Positions 1-5,322 of a stretch of 5,713 nucleotides of DNA are shown here, piece by piece. The stretch's first letter is position 1; every line of letters starts with the position of its first letter. This DNA comes from Deltaproteobacteria bacterium (lineage in GTDB: Bacteria; Bdellovibrionota; UBA1018; UBA923). The stretch is from NCBI GenBank assembly GCA_016194725.1, contig JACQAW010000338.1, positions 1 through 5,713 of the forward strand, given 5' to 3'. Position numbers and translations under genes: made by a program. Under the pieces are notes generated by a model. The model was not told the DNA's origin and searched no databases. It was given only the letters and a program-made list of their open reading frames with translations.

Positions 1-505
1 CTTTGTCCTCGACTACCGTCAGGGCGTCCAACAATGGCTGCGGTAAGTTCAGAGTGGCCCATTCCAGCCCGCTTTCGGGCGGAGTTCCCTTGCGTGCCCG
101 CTCCAGCGACGCTTCGCGAATATCGAGCAGCTTGTCCTTGTTTTTCTGAATGGTTTTCAAAACTCCGTGGACGAACTTCAGCTCCGGCTCCGATACCCCT
201 AGGGCGCTGCTAATGGCCGATGCCTGCGAAAATATCGCGTAGTCCGGCACGCGAGTCAGAAACAACAGCTGATACGACGAAAGATTCAAAACGGTCCGCA
301 AGGTTCCCCGAGGCGGTTTGGGAGCATATTTTGCGATTACCCAGTCCAAAAACATCCACTCGCGAATCGTGCCTAGCGACAGCTCCTGAAACAATGCGCG
401 ATCCTCGGCGCCCAGTCCGGCTGTAAAATCAACCGCCGCCACGCCTGGCTCACCACCCGCCAGAATTGCATCGATATAAAGGCGTGCGGCATCCCGAACA
501 CTCAT
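1..505 (-). CDS. rsmB: RsmB/Sun N-terminal part: 16S rRNA (cytosine-C5) methyltransferase, cut by window edge
   Basis: RsmB methylates C967 of 16S rRNA (E. coli numbering) using S-adenosylmethionine, acting on free 16S rRNA in the cytoplasm. Only the first 168 codons are present, as the gene runs off the left edge. Residues 1-118 read as the NusB-like RNA-binding domain that precedes the methyltransferase domain in this family. The recognisable family pattern includes RDAARLYIDAIL near the start, DRALFQELSLGTIRE at 35-49, LDWVIAKY at 53-60, LSSYQLLFLTRVPDYA at 75-90, and FVHGVLKTI at 111-119. The catalytic Rossmann domain, with its SAM motif and two cysteines, lies outside the window and cannot be checked. 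The ATG overlaps the stop of the preceding gene in an ATGA, with a GGAAG ribosome site 7 nt upstream, so translation is probably coupled. The family call rests on domain pattern. A NusB-only protein is less likely because the frame continues about 50 residues past the domain. Confidence 0.85.
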   Translation of the reverse strand, partial: MSVRDAARLYIDAILAGGEPGVAAVDFTAGLGAEDRALFQELSLGTIREWMFLDWVIAKYAPKPPRGTLRTVLNLSSYQLLFLTRVPDYAIFSQASAISSALGVSEPELKFVHGVLKTIQKNKDKLLDIREASLERARKGTPPESGLEWATLNLPQPLLDALTVVEDK

Positions 506-975
506 GGCTTCACTTCCAGGCTTTCCAATGACTTTTCAAGTTCGCTCCGGGCTTCACGCAGCACCGGGTCACGAAAGGATTCCGGAGTGGACCGTAGATA
601 TTTGAGCGCCCAATAGCGTGCTTCTGGCATGTGCTCGACCTTACGCCAGTCTTCCTGAAAGCGCTGATCTTTCCATCGAATTTTTTTCGCCAAATCGCTT
701 CGAAAGCGCGCAAGCCTGGCGAGCTCGGTATGCCCCATACAGGATTTTGCGCAGGCGCAGACCAGCTCATTCGAGCTGTCTGTGAAAAAGCGGCGAACCA
801 CCTTGGCGACGTCGCCACAGCGTGAAGTCAAAAAATAAATCTCTCCCAAGCGCAGGGCCTGTGCGGCAGTCAGCCTGTTCGCGCGGCTCAAGCTTTCGAG
901 ATGGGCCGTCTCGCTCTCGAGATCGCCGGCAACCGCCGAACCAAACGCCAGAATGGTAAGCACGATTTGAAGCAC
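502..975 (-). CDS. Small secreted protein of unknown function, cysteine-containing
   Basis: The product is 157 aa and I do not recognise a family. Residues 1-16 form a hydrophobic segment ending in SAVA, a plausible Sec signal peptide with cleavage near 16/17, although its n-region lacks a positive charge. The mature part is about 140 residues, mostly predicted helix, and rich in Arg, Lys and Glu. Four cysteines occur at 53, 73, 75 and 79 (VCACAKSC at 72-79), which could pair as disulfides outside the cytoplasm. The helical layout with LRLGEIYFLTSRCGDVAKV at 41-59 is loosely reminiscent of TPR-type helical repeats, which is inference only. The start is uncertain. GTG at 975 is the first start after the SppA stop and has GGGG close upstream. 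GTG at 963 has a better-spaced GAGGTG ribosome site but would leave a very short signal. The gene lies 18 nt after sppA and overlaps rsmB by 4 nt, so it is an operon member. Confidence 0.72.
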   Translation of the reverse strand: MLQIVLTILAFGSAVAGDLESETAHLESLSRANRLTAAQALRLGEIYFLTSRCGDVAKVVRRFFTDSSNELVCACAKSCMGHTELARLARFRSDLAKKIRWKDQRFQEDWRKVEHMPEARYWALKYLRSTPESFRDPVLREARSELEKSLESLEVKP

Positions 976-993
976 CTCGCCCCTTTTCGCGCC

Positions 994-1986
994 TTATTGC
1001 GCCGCAAACGGCAGCAGGAACAGGGGGCCGACCATATGGGTCGCCGAGGATGATGAGACGGCGCCTAGCAAGCTTCCGCCAGCCATCCCGAATACGTCAC
1101 GCACCAGCGCTCCCAGGCCTGCCGCTCCGATATCGGACCGTGACTCCTCGTCCTCCTCAAACTCGCCGAAGAACTTTTCGATCGCGCGCTTCTTCTTGCC
1201 GGCGTAAACCAGCCGCGGCTTTCCGTTAATGCCTGCCTCTTTTGCGATCGCCTCAACCGTCTCATTCAGGCCGCCCAGCTCATCGACCAGCTTGATTTCC
1301 TTGGCCTGCTCGCCCGAAAAAATTCGCCCGTCCGAAACCTCGATGACCTTGTCCATCGTAAGCCCGCGGGCCAAGGCCACGGCGCGCCGGAACTGGCCCA
1401 GCACATTATCGATCATGTCCTGAAGCAGCGCTTTTTCGTCGGTGGACATCTCGCGGTTCGGATTTCCGATGTCCTTGAACTTGCCGGTCTTGATATTGTA
1501 AGGGTTAACCTTCACGAATTGCAAAAGTTTGGACGCATCGGCGAACTGCATAATCACCCCGATACTGCCCGTAATGGTACCGGGATTGGCGAAGATTTTT
1601 TTCGTTCCGCACGCGACATAATAGCCGCCGCTGGCGGCCAGGCTGCCCATCGAGGAATAGGTGGGCTTTTTCTTGCCCAGGCGTTTGATGGCGTCGTAAA
1701 TTTCCTGTGATGGCGCCACCGCGCCGCCCGGGGAGTTGATGCGAATGATGACCGCCTTGATCAACGGATCTTCGGCAAAAGCATCGATCTGATCCAAAGC
1801 TTTTTTGGATTCGGTGATGACCCCCTTGATCTCGATAATCCCGATGCTGTTGTCCTTCTTGCCGAAAAGTTTCCGTTCGCTTCGGTTAGGGCTCAGACTC
1901 ATCACGGTGCCTACCGCGACAGCCAGAAAGACGACGAAGAAAAAAGCGGATAACCCCAGAATAATCGCCAGCGGATTGGTCTTCAT
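994..1986 (-). CDS. sppA: Signal peptide peptidase SppA (peptidase family S49)
   Basis: SppA is a membrane-anchored serine protease that degrades signal peptides left in the membrane after secretion. The product is 330 aa, the length of the short single-domain SppA form found in Gram-positives and many Gram-negatives, not the roughly 600-residue duplicated E. coli type. Residues 6-29 form one membrane anchor. The ClpP-like fold follows: IIEIKGVI at 50-57, INSPGG at 83-88, the nucleophile Ser119 in MGSLAASGGYYVA, and the probable general base Lys171 in KTGKFKDIG (166-174). The dyad positions follow the B. subtilis SppA pattern. A Glu-rich stretch (275-281) and a glycine-rich hydrophobic tail end the protein. 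The ATG has only GGA between it and an in-frame TAA, so no earlier start is possible. AAGGA directly abuts the ATG, too close for normal use. The LOG stop lies only 9 nt upstream, so initiation is probably by translational coupling. Confidence 0.95.
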   Translation of the reverse strand: MKTNPLAIILGLSAFFFVVFLAVAVGTVMSLSPNRSERKLFGKKDNSIGIIEIKGVITESKKALDQIDAFAEDPLIKAVIIRINSPGGAVAPSQEIYDAIKRLGKKKPTYSSMGSLAASGGYYVACGTKKIFANPGTITGSIGVIMQFADASKLLQFVKVNPYNIKTGKFKDIGNPNREMSTDEKALLQDMIDNVLGQFRRAVALARGLTMDKVIEVSDGRIFSGEQAKEIKLVDELGGLNETVEAIAKEAGINGKPRLVYAGKKKRAIEKFFGEFEEDEESRSDIGAAGLGALVRDVFGMAGGSLLGAVSSSSATHMVGPLFLLPFAAQ

Positions 1987-1995
1987 TCCTTAAGA

Positions 1996-2601
1996 CTATC
2001 GCTCTGCCCGGCTCTGAGCAACCAGTTGCAGGGCTTCTTCTGCCCCGCTGGCAGACTGAAACAATTGCCGATGTTCGGCTTTGATGAATCCAGATGCCAC
2101 CGCCTTGTCGATAAACTCAATAAGCGGCTTATAGTAGTCATTTATATCCAGGAATATCAGCGGTTTGTGATGAATACCGATCTGCTTCCAGGTAATGATT
2201 TCGAAAGTCTCGTCCAGGGTGCCGAAGCCGCCCGGAAACGTCAAAAATACGTCGGTGAAATCGAACATCAGCTTCTTGCGCTCGTGCATCGTCTTGACGA
2301 CGCGCAGTTCAGTAAGGCCCGAGTGCGCGACCTCTTTCGCCTTCAGCGCTTCGGGAATGACACCGAATACTTTGCCGCCCGCGCCCAGCACGGTATCTGC
2401 CATAAAGCCCATGATACCCACGCTGGCGCCGCCATAGACCAGGCCGGCCCCCGCCTTGGCCAGGCCCTCGGCCAGCACCTTCGCATGCTCTTTGTAAATG
2501 GGGTCTTTGCCCATGTTCGAGCCGCAGAAAATGCAGACGTTAAATGCACTCGGGCTAAATGCGTTTTTTCGCTTCGGAGCGCCTTTGATGATCTTTGGCA
2601 T
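1996..2601 (-). CDS. LOG-family protein (cytokinin riboside 5'-monophosphate phosphoribohydrolase type, TIGR00730)
   Basis: LOG enzymes hydrolyse the N-glycosidic bond of nucleoside 5'-monophosphates, releasing a base and ribose 5-phosphate. Bacterial members may act on AMP or cytokinin nucleotides and were long misannotated as lysine decarboxylases. The product is 201 aa, normal for the family. A Rossmann-like fold is evident: VCIFCGSNMG at 22-31, LVYGGASVGIMG at 54-65, the MHERK motif at 105-109, and the signature PGGFGTLDE at 123-131. Arg108 and Glu131 have the spacing expected of the catalytic Arg/Glu pair. The first 15 or so residues are basic and lack homology to the core. The gene is first in a four-gene minus-strand operon with sppA 9 nt downstream. 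No ribosome site precedes the ATG, but a promoter lies immediately upstream, so the message is probably leaderless. The natural substrate cannot be told from sequence. Confidence 0.92.
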   Translation of the reverse strand: MPKIIKGAPKRKNAFSPSAFNVCIFCGSNMGKDPIYKEHAKVLAEGLAKAGAGLVYGGASVGIMGFMADTVLGAGGKVFGVIPEALKAKEVAHSGLTELRVVKTMHERKKLMFDFTDVFLTFPGGFGTLDETFEIITWKQIGIHHKPLIFLDINDYYKPLIEFIDKAVASGFIKAEHRQLFQSASGAEEALQLVAQSRAER

Positions 2602-2607
2602 ACGCCA

Positions 2608-2636
2608 AGTCTAATGGAAACGCACGCCGTTGTGAA
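2608..2636 (-). promoter_or_regulatory. Sigma70-like promoter of the LOG-sppA-rsmB operon, predicting a leaderless mRNA
   Basis: On the minus strand TTCACA (2636-2631, 5 of 6 to the -35 consensus) is followed after exactly 17 bp by TAGACT (2613-2608, 4 of 6 to the -10 consensus). Only 6 nt separate the -10 box from the LOG ATG at 2601, so the usual start distance places transcription at or beside the A of the ATG. The absence of any Shine-Dalgarno sequence upstream of this ATG agrees with this. The position is inferred from consensus match alone. Confidence 0.5.
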
Positions 2637-2648
2637 CAAAACTGCGCC

Positions 2649-2754
2649 TCGGATGGTAGCGCGTCATGATTTGTCTAAAACAGGTCAGTCCTCTGATCAG
2701 AATCCGATTTCAGATCTCGGATCAGATGTCTCTCATCGGATTCCGATCGGATTC
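2649..2754. promoter_or_regulatory. Cluster of five TCGGAT hexamers with palindromes, a possible operator region
   Basis: TCGGAT occurs at 2649-2654, 2717-2722, 2736-2741 and 2747-2752, and in reverse as ATCCGA at 2702-2707. The last two sit in an 11-nt tandem pair sharing ATCGGATTC (2735-2743 and 2746-2754). The reverse copy GAATCCGAT (2700-2708) can pair with either of them. Two 10-bp palindromes are also present, TCTGATCAGA (2692-2701) and TCCGATCGGA (2742-2751). Chance would give well under one such hexamer in this length. The cluster starts 13 bp upstream of the LOG -35 box, so it could bind a regulator of that operon. No function is known. Confidence 0.4.
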
Positions 2755-2805
2755 GGAACCTGGGCGACCGCGACCTGACCAGGCTGAGTTTCGGCGCTCC
2801 TGTGC

Positions 2806-2857
2806 GGGCAGCCACTTCCAATCATGAGGTTGCCCAGCAATGCTTGTATTCAAGCAT
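2806..2857. other. Two consecutive hairpins in the intergenic region
   Basis: GGGCAGCC (2806-2813) pairs with GGTTGCCC (2828-2835) over 8 bp including one G-T wobble, with a 14-nt loop. Five nucleotides later ATGCTTG (2840-2846) and CAAGCAT (2851-2857) form a perfect 7-bp stem with a 4-nt loop. Neither has a T-run, so they do not look like standard intrinsic terminators on either strand. They lie just before repeat X. This 2602-3199 interval otherwise shows no credible coding frame. Confidence 0.4.
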
Positions 2858-2874
2858 GGGACAAGCGCCATCAA

Positions 2875-3093
2875 CCATTGGGTTAAAAACCAGATTTCAG
2901 AGGGGAGAGTAAAGCCTCAGCATCAGCCTAAGAGTGAAGTACAGCTTAGAGCATCAGGTGGTTTTCACCAAAGCACAAGCGCACGCCGTGAAGTTCTGCG
3001 AGAGCGGGCATGATCTCGTGGCTTTCTGCCCAAGAAATACTTTCAGGATAGAATTGTGAGTCTTGGTCACCGCTAAATTGGCCGAAATCAAGA
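2875..3093 (+). repeat. Repeat X, left copy (219 bp, inverted relative to 4546-4765)
   Basis: This segment matches the reverse complement of 4546-4765 with about 11 substitutions and a 1-nt length difference, roughly 95% identity. The match starts at CCATTGGGTTAAAAACC and ends at GAAATCAAGA, diverging sharply on both sides. The differences show no third-codon bias and no start-to-stop frame is shared, so it seems noncoding. Its first 75 bases or so also align with the leaders of IVP1 and IVP2: GGTTAAA, then AGCATCAGC, GAGAGT or AAGAGT, then AGTA and AGCTT. X therefore looks like an IVP-type leader fused to about 145 bp of other sequence (2950-3093) that contains the conserved near-palindrome GGTGGTTTTCACC. 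No transposase or target-site duplication was found. Confidence 0.85.
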
Positions 3094-3199
3094 GGTTTAA
3101 ATTCAGATGTGAGTGTGGAGCCAGAGCATCAGCGGGAGAGTGGAGTAGAGCTTGAGAAAGAGTGTTTATGCTGGCATGGCCTTCGCAATCCGCTGATTC
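3094..3199 (+). repeat. Leader of the IVP1 gene (Y-leader, left copy)
   Basis: About 105 bp directly upstream of IVP1 matches, in inverse orientation, the sequence directly upstream of IVP2 (5166-5269). Shared blocks include GTGTGGAGCCAGAGCATCAG, GAGAAAGAGTGTTT and GGCATGGCCTTCGCAAT. It abuts repeat X with no spacer. No ribosome site is evident before the IVP1 ATG in either copy. Conservation outside the coding frame suggests that leader and ORF moved or duplicated as one unit. Confidence 0.75.
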
Positions 3200-3517
3200 A
3201 TGCTCAAAGACTTTCGTGTTTTTCAACTTTCAAAAAAATTTTATCAACGCTGTAAAACCATTAGGCTTCCTGCCTTTGGTAAAAGAACCACCAGGGATCG
3301 GGTTCGCTATTACACCATGGCGTTAGGATCGGTTCGCGAATGCGAGGCCATACTGGAGATCGAGAACGTTCAAGACCCCGTCGCCAAGAACCTCTTAAAT
3401 CAGCTCGGCGCGATCTTGTTTAAGCTTTGCCAAATAACTGTAGAAAATACAAAGTTGCCTCAAAAGACTCGCGATAGTGACAAGCGCAATGAGTGGCCGC
3501 CTATTGACTTGAGATAA
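3200..3517 (+). CDS. IVP1: S23/IVP-type four-helix-bundle protein with a 20-residue in-frame deletion
   Basis: The product is 105 aa and belongs to the four-helix-bundle family first seen as proteins encoded in 23S rRNA intervening sequences (S23, TIGR02436). Function is unknown. Aligned with IVP2, it keeps the start MLKDFRVFQLSKKFYQRCK and the later helices (DRVRYYTMALGSVRECEAI, LLNQLGAILFKL). It jumps from Phe26 straight to GKRT, lacking the residues equivalent to 27-46 of IVP2. The missing block contains the RASSSIALNLAE signature between the first two helices. The 60-bp loss (junction at 3277/3278) keeps the frame open, so the gene is not a plain pseudogene, but a normal bundle fold is doubtful. 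The C-terminus (DSDKRNEWPPIDLR) also differs from IVP2. Homology to IVP2 ends near 3478. It may be a decaying copy, or a shortened protein still expressed. Confidence 0.7.
   Translation: MLKDFRVFQLSKKFYQRCKTIRLPAFGKRTTRDRVRYYTMALGSVRECEAILEIENVQDPVAKNLLNQLGAILFKLCQITVENTKLPQKTRDSDKRNEWPPIDLR
3296..3426 (+). repeat. 131-bp near-identical patch shared by IVP1 and IVP2
   Basis: This part of IVP1 matches the reverse complement of 4879-5009 in IVP2 at 129 of 131 positions; the differences are at 3307 and 3389. The coding sequence before it (3200-3277) has about 10 differences in 78 aligned bases, and the 48 or so bases after it about 12. Synonymous sites inside the patch are as conserved as the rest, so selection on the protein is an unlikely cause. 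A recent gene-conversion tract is the simplest reading. Confidence 0.8.
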
Positions 3518-3626
3518 TGGCGATTTTGGGTGTGACATTCATTGGCCTCTCGCGCGCTACACGTGAGTAGTGCCTGTTCTTAATATCGGGACAAAAATGT
3601 ATGTGTCCTTTGGCCTGACCACGTTC

Positions 3627-3650
3627 CATAATTTAAATCAAGAAGTGAGG
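3627..3650 (+). promoter_or_regulatory. Possible -10 box and ribosome binding site of the secreted-protein gene
   Basis: CATAAT at 3627-3632 matches five of six positions of a -10 box, but no good -35 is found 16-18 bp upstream. GTGAGG at 3645-3650 is a usable ribosome site 11 nt before the ATG at 3662. The rest of 3518-3626 between IVP1 and this gene shows nothing recognisable. Confidence 0.3.
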
Positions 3651-3661
3651 TTGAGCCGCTT

Positions 3662-4537
3662 ATGAAACGAGTAACGATTATTGCCGTACTTGGAAGCATT
3701 CTTGCCCTAAATCTACAGCCGTTGACTGCGGCGGCCGAAGGCACGGCCGGGGTCCTCACTCCTGAGACCTGCCAAGTCGTATCCCAGATCCTCAAGACCA
3801 CGATGATGGACCTCGAGGTGAGCGACCTGCGAAAGAAACTCGACTTCGCACTTTCGAAGCTCACACTCGAGGAACGCGAACTTATGCGCGAGCTGCGAAA
3901 GGCCGGCACCGGCGAGAAGGGCGCGCTCTTCCAGGCGACCTACGAGCAGCGACTCAAGCTCATGAACGCGTTCCTGGAGCGGAACGGATTTCAGAAGGAG
4001 ACATCCTATACTACTCCGAGCGGCTCGACCTATTATCCCCATGCAGCGTATGCGCAGAGGGATTTTCAGCCCGCGCTGGACAAGCTCAGGAAAGATCCGT
4101 TCTCCAATAACTCCGATGTGGGCTACAACAAGGGAAGCGAAGATGCCTACTACGCGCCTCTCGCGAAATCCGTTTGGGGAGACGAGGTTCTCCTCATCGA
4201 TATCAGAAATATGACCGTTCAGATCTCAAGACGGCATCTGAGTGGCGACATGACGATGGACAAGAATGGCCGGGCGAGCCCCGACGGCTGGTGGTCTCAG
4301 CTCTTTCTCACCTACGACCCGGCGCGAACGACATACACGCTAGCAGACGATCTTCAGGGAAGCTTCGATTACAAGTTACCGCAGGAATGCAAGACTTCGA
4401 AGCTCCTGAAAGAGCTCACTGAGGTGAAAAGCCCCGTGGCCGAGAGCCTGGACAAGAAGGTTCCAGCGCCCGCGGCTGCCGAGGAAGCCTGCCCCAGCTG
4501 CGCTGCCGTAAAGACTACAGCTCAGGTGATACAGTAG
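3662..4537 (+). CDS. Secreted or periplasmic protein of unknown function, between inverted repeats
   Basis: The product is 291 aa and I do not recognise a family. MKRVTIIAVLGSILALNLQPLTAAAEG is a clear Sec signal peptide in three parts (positive start, hydrophobic core, AAA cleavage site near 25). Residues 33-109 are strongly helical and charged, with ELMRELRK and YEQRLKLMNAFLERNGF; this could be a helical hairpin. Residues 115-165 are rich in Tyr, Ser and Asn. Residues 170-240 (VWGDEVLLIDIRNMTVQISRR, then GWWSQLFLTYDP) look like beta structure with exposed aromatics. The tail after 245 is Lys/Pro/Ala-rich and disordered, ending with a CPSC motif at 277-280. Other cysteines are at 37 and 243. 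CPSC resembles a thiol-disulfide CxxC, but no thioredoxin fold is visible around it. The gene reads opposite to IVP2, IVP3 and the housekeeping operon. Repeat X' begins 9 nt after its stop with no terminator between, so the transcript probably enters X'. Confidence 0.75.
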   Translation: MKRVTIIAVLGSILALNLQPLTAAAEGTAGVLTPETCQVVSQILKTTMMDLEVSDLRKKLDFALSKLTLEERELMRELRKAGTGEKGALFQATYEQRLKLMNAFLERNGFQKETSYTTPSGSTYYPHAAYAQRDFQPALDKLRKDPFSNNSDVGYNKGSEDAYYAPLAKSVWGDEVLLIDIRNMTVQISRRHLSGDMTMDKNGRASPDGWWSQLFLTYDPARTTYTLADDLQGSFDYKLPQECKTSKLLKELTEVKSPVAESLDKKVPAPAAAEEACPSCAAVKTTAQVIQ

Positions 4538-4545
4538 TACAAATG

Positions 4546-4765
4546 TCTTGATTTCGGCCCATTTTAGCGGTGACCAAGACTCACAATTCTATTCTGAAAG
4601 GATTTCTTGGGCAGCAAGCCATGGGATCATGCCCGCTCTCGCGGAACTTCACTGCGTGCGCTTGTGCTTTGGTGAAAACCACCTGATGCTCTAAGCTGTA
4701 CTTTACTCTTAGGCTGATGCCGAGGCTTTACACTCCCCTCTGAAATCTGGTTTTTAACCCAATGG
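4546..4765 (-). repeat. Repeat X', right copy (inverted relative to 2875-3093)
   Basis: The minus strand reads as repeat X at about 95% identity. It begins 9 nt after the stop of the secreted-protein gene and ends 40 bp before the IVP2 stop. On the minus strand it lies downstream of IVP2, whereas the left X lies upstream of IVP1. The 4538-4805 gap contains this repeat and no gene; 4766-4805 has nothing recognisable beyond a short near-palindrome, GCTAACGTTGC. Confidence 0.85.
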
Positions 4766-4805
4766 ATGCCGTGATTAGCTGGACCATAAATGCAGGCTAA
4801 CGTTG

Positions 4806-5165
4806 CTAAGACCTATCTTCTTGCGCATCATCACGGGTCTTTTGTGGCACTTTGGTATTTTCCACCGGAATTTGACAGAGCTTAAACAAGATCGCGCCGA
4901 GCTGATTTAAGAGGTCCTTGGCGACGGGGTCTTGAACGTTCTCGATCTCCAGTATGGCCTCGCATTCGCGAACCGATCCTAACGCCATGGTGTAATAACG
5001 AACCCGATCTCTGCTGGTCCTTTTACCAGAGGATTCGGCCAAATTGAGGGCGATTGAGGAGCTTGCTCTGGCTAGTTGATCTCTCAAAAAAGCAGGAAGC
5101 TTAATAGTTTTACAGCGTTGATAGAATTCCTTCGAAATTTGAAAAGCACGAAAATCTTTGAGCAT
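4806..5165 (-). CDS. IVP2: S23/IVP-type four-helix-bundle protein, intact
   Basis: The product is 119 aa, the usual length for the S23/IVP four-helix-bundle family. The fold is a four-helix bundle thought to assemble into a pentamer in known relatives; the molecular role is not established. Helix 1 is FRAFQISKEFYQRCKTI (5-21), then LRDQLARASSSIALNLAES (27-45) carries the family signature, followed by RVRYYTMALGSVRECEAILEI (54-74) and AKDLLNQLGAILFKLCQ (82-98). The C-terminal 20 residues are hydrophilic. It is the full-length counterpart of IVP1 and lies in inverse orientation to it. The ATG at 5165 is supported by alignment with IVP1 and IVP3, but no Shine-Dalgarno sequence precedes it. The IVP3 terminator lies about 160 bp upstream, so it probably has its own promoter; no convincing one was found. 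Confidence 0.88.
   Translation of the reverse strand: MLKDFRAFQISKEFYQRCKTIKLPAFLRDQLARASSSIALNLAESSGKRTSRDRVRYYTMALGSVRECEAILEIENVQDPVAKDLLNQLGAILFKLCQIPVENTKVPQKTRDDAQEDRS
4879..5009 (-). repeat. Right partner of the 131-bp IVP1/IVP2 patch
   Basis: The minus strand here differs from 3296-3426 at only two positions. The borders lie inside the coding frame and do not coincide with domain limits, as expected for a recombination tract and not for a functional module. Confidence 0.8.
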
Positions 5166-5269
5166 AGATCAGTGAATTGCGAAGGCCATGCCAAACACTC
5201 TTTCTCCAAACTCTACTTTGCTCTCCAGCTGATGCTCTGGCTCCACACTGACAACCGGAATTTAACCCC
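5166..5269 (-). repeat. Leader of the IVP2 gene (Y-leader, right copy)
   Basis: This is the inverted partner of 3094-3199, with differences scattered throughout. It begins on the minus strand with GGGGTTAAATTCCGG and runs to the IVP2 ATG. Compared with the left copy it lacks a few bases near GTGTTT. Its first half also aligns with the first 75 bases of repeat X. Confidence 0.72.
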
Positions 5270-5322
5270 TTGTTTGTCGGGCGTTCAGAGGCCGGAAAGA
5301 CGCATTCATTTAGACCAGGCAA

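Noticed and set aside
220..426. 68-codon plus-strand open frame
   Set aside because: It is antisense to the RsmB NusB-like domain, which matches its family throughout.
2026..2778. 250-codon plus-strand open frame
   Set aside because: It is antisense to the whole LOG gene, whose catalytic motifs are intact, and its product lacks any recognisable pattern.
2954..3226. 90-codon minus-strand open frame across repeat X and the IVP1 leader
   Set aside because: The X/X' differences show no codon-position bias, and the frame crosses a repeat junction that is not preserved in the right copy.
2875..4765. Composite transposon or insertion sequence with X as terminal repeats
   Set aside because: X encodes no transposase, and no target-site duplication is seen outside the two copies.
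4790..4808. Integron attC-like core (GCTAACGTTGC)
   Set aside because: Only a short near-palindrome is present, without paired R'/R'' boxes or an imperfect stem of attC size.
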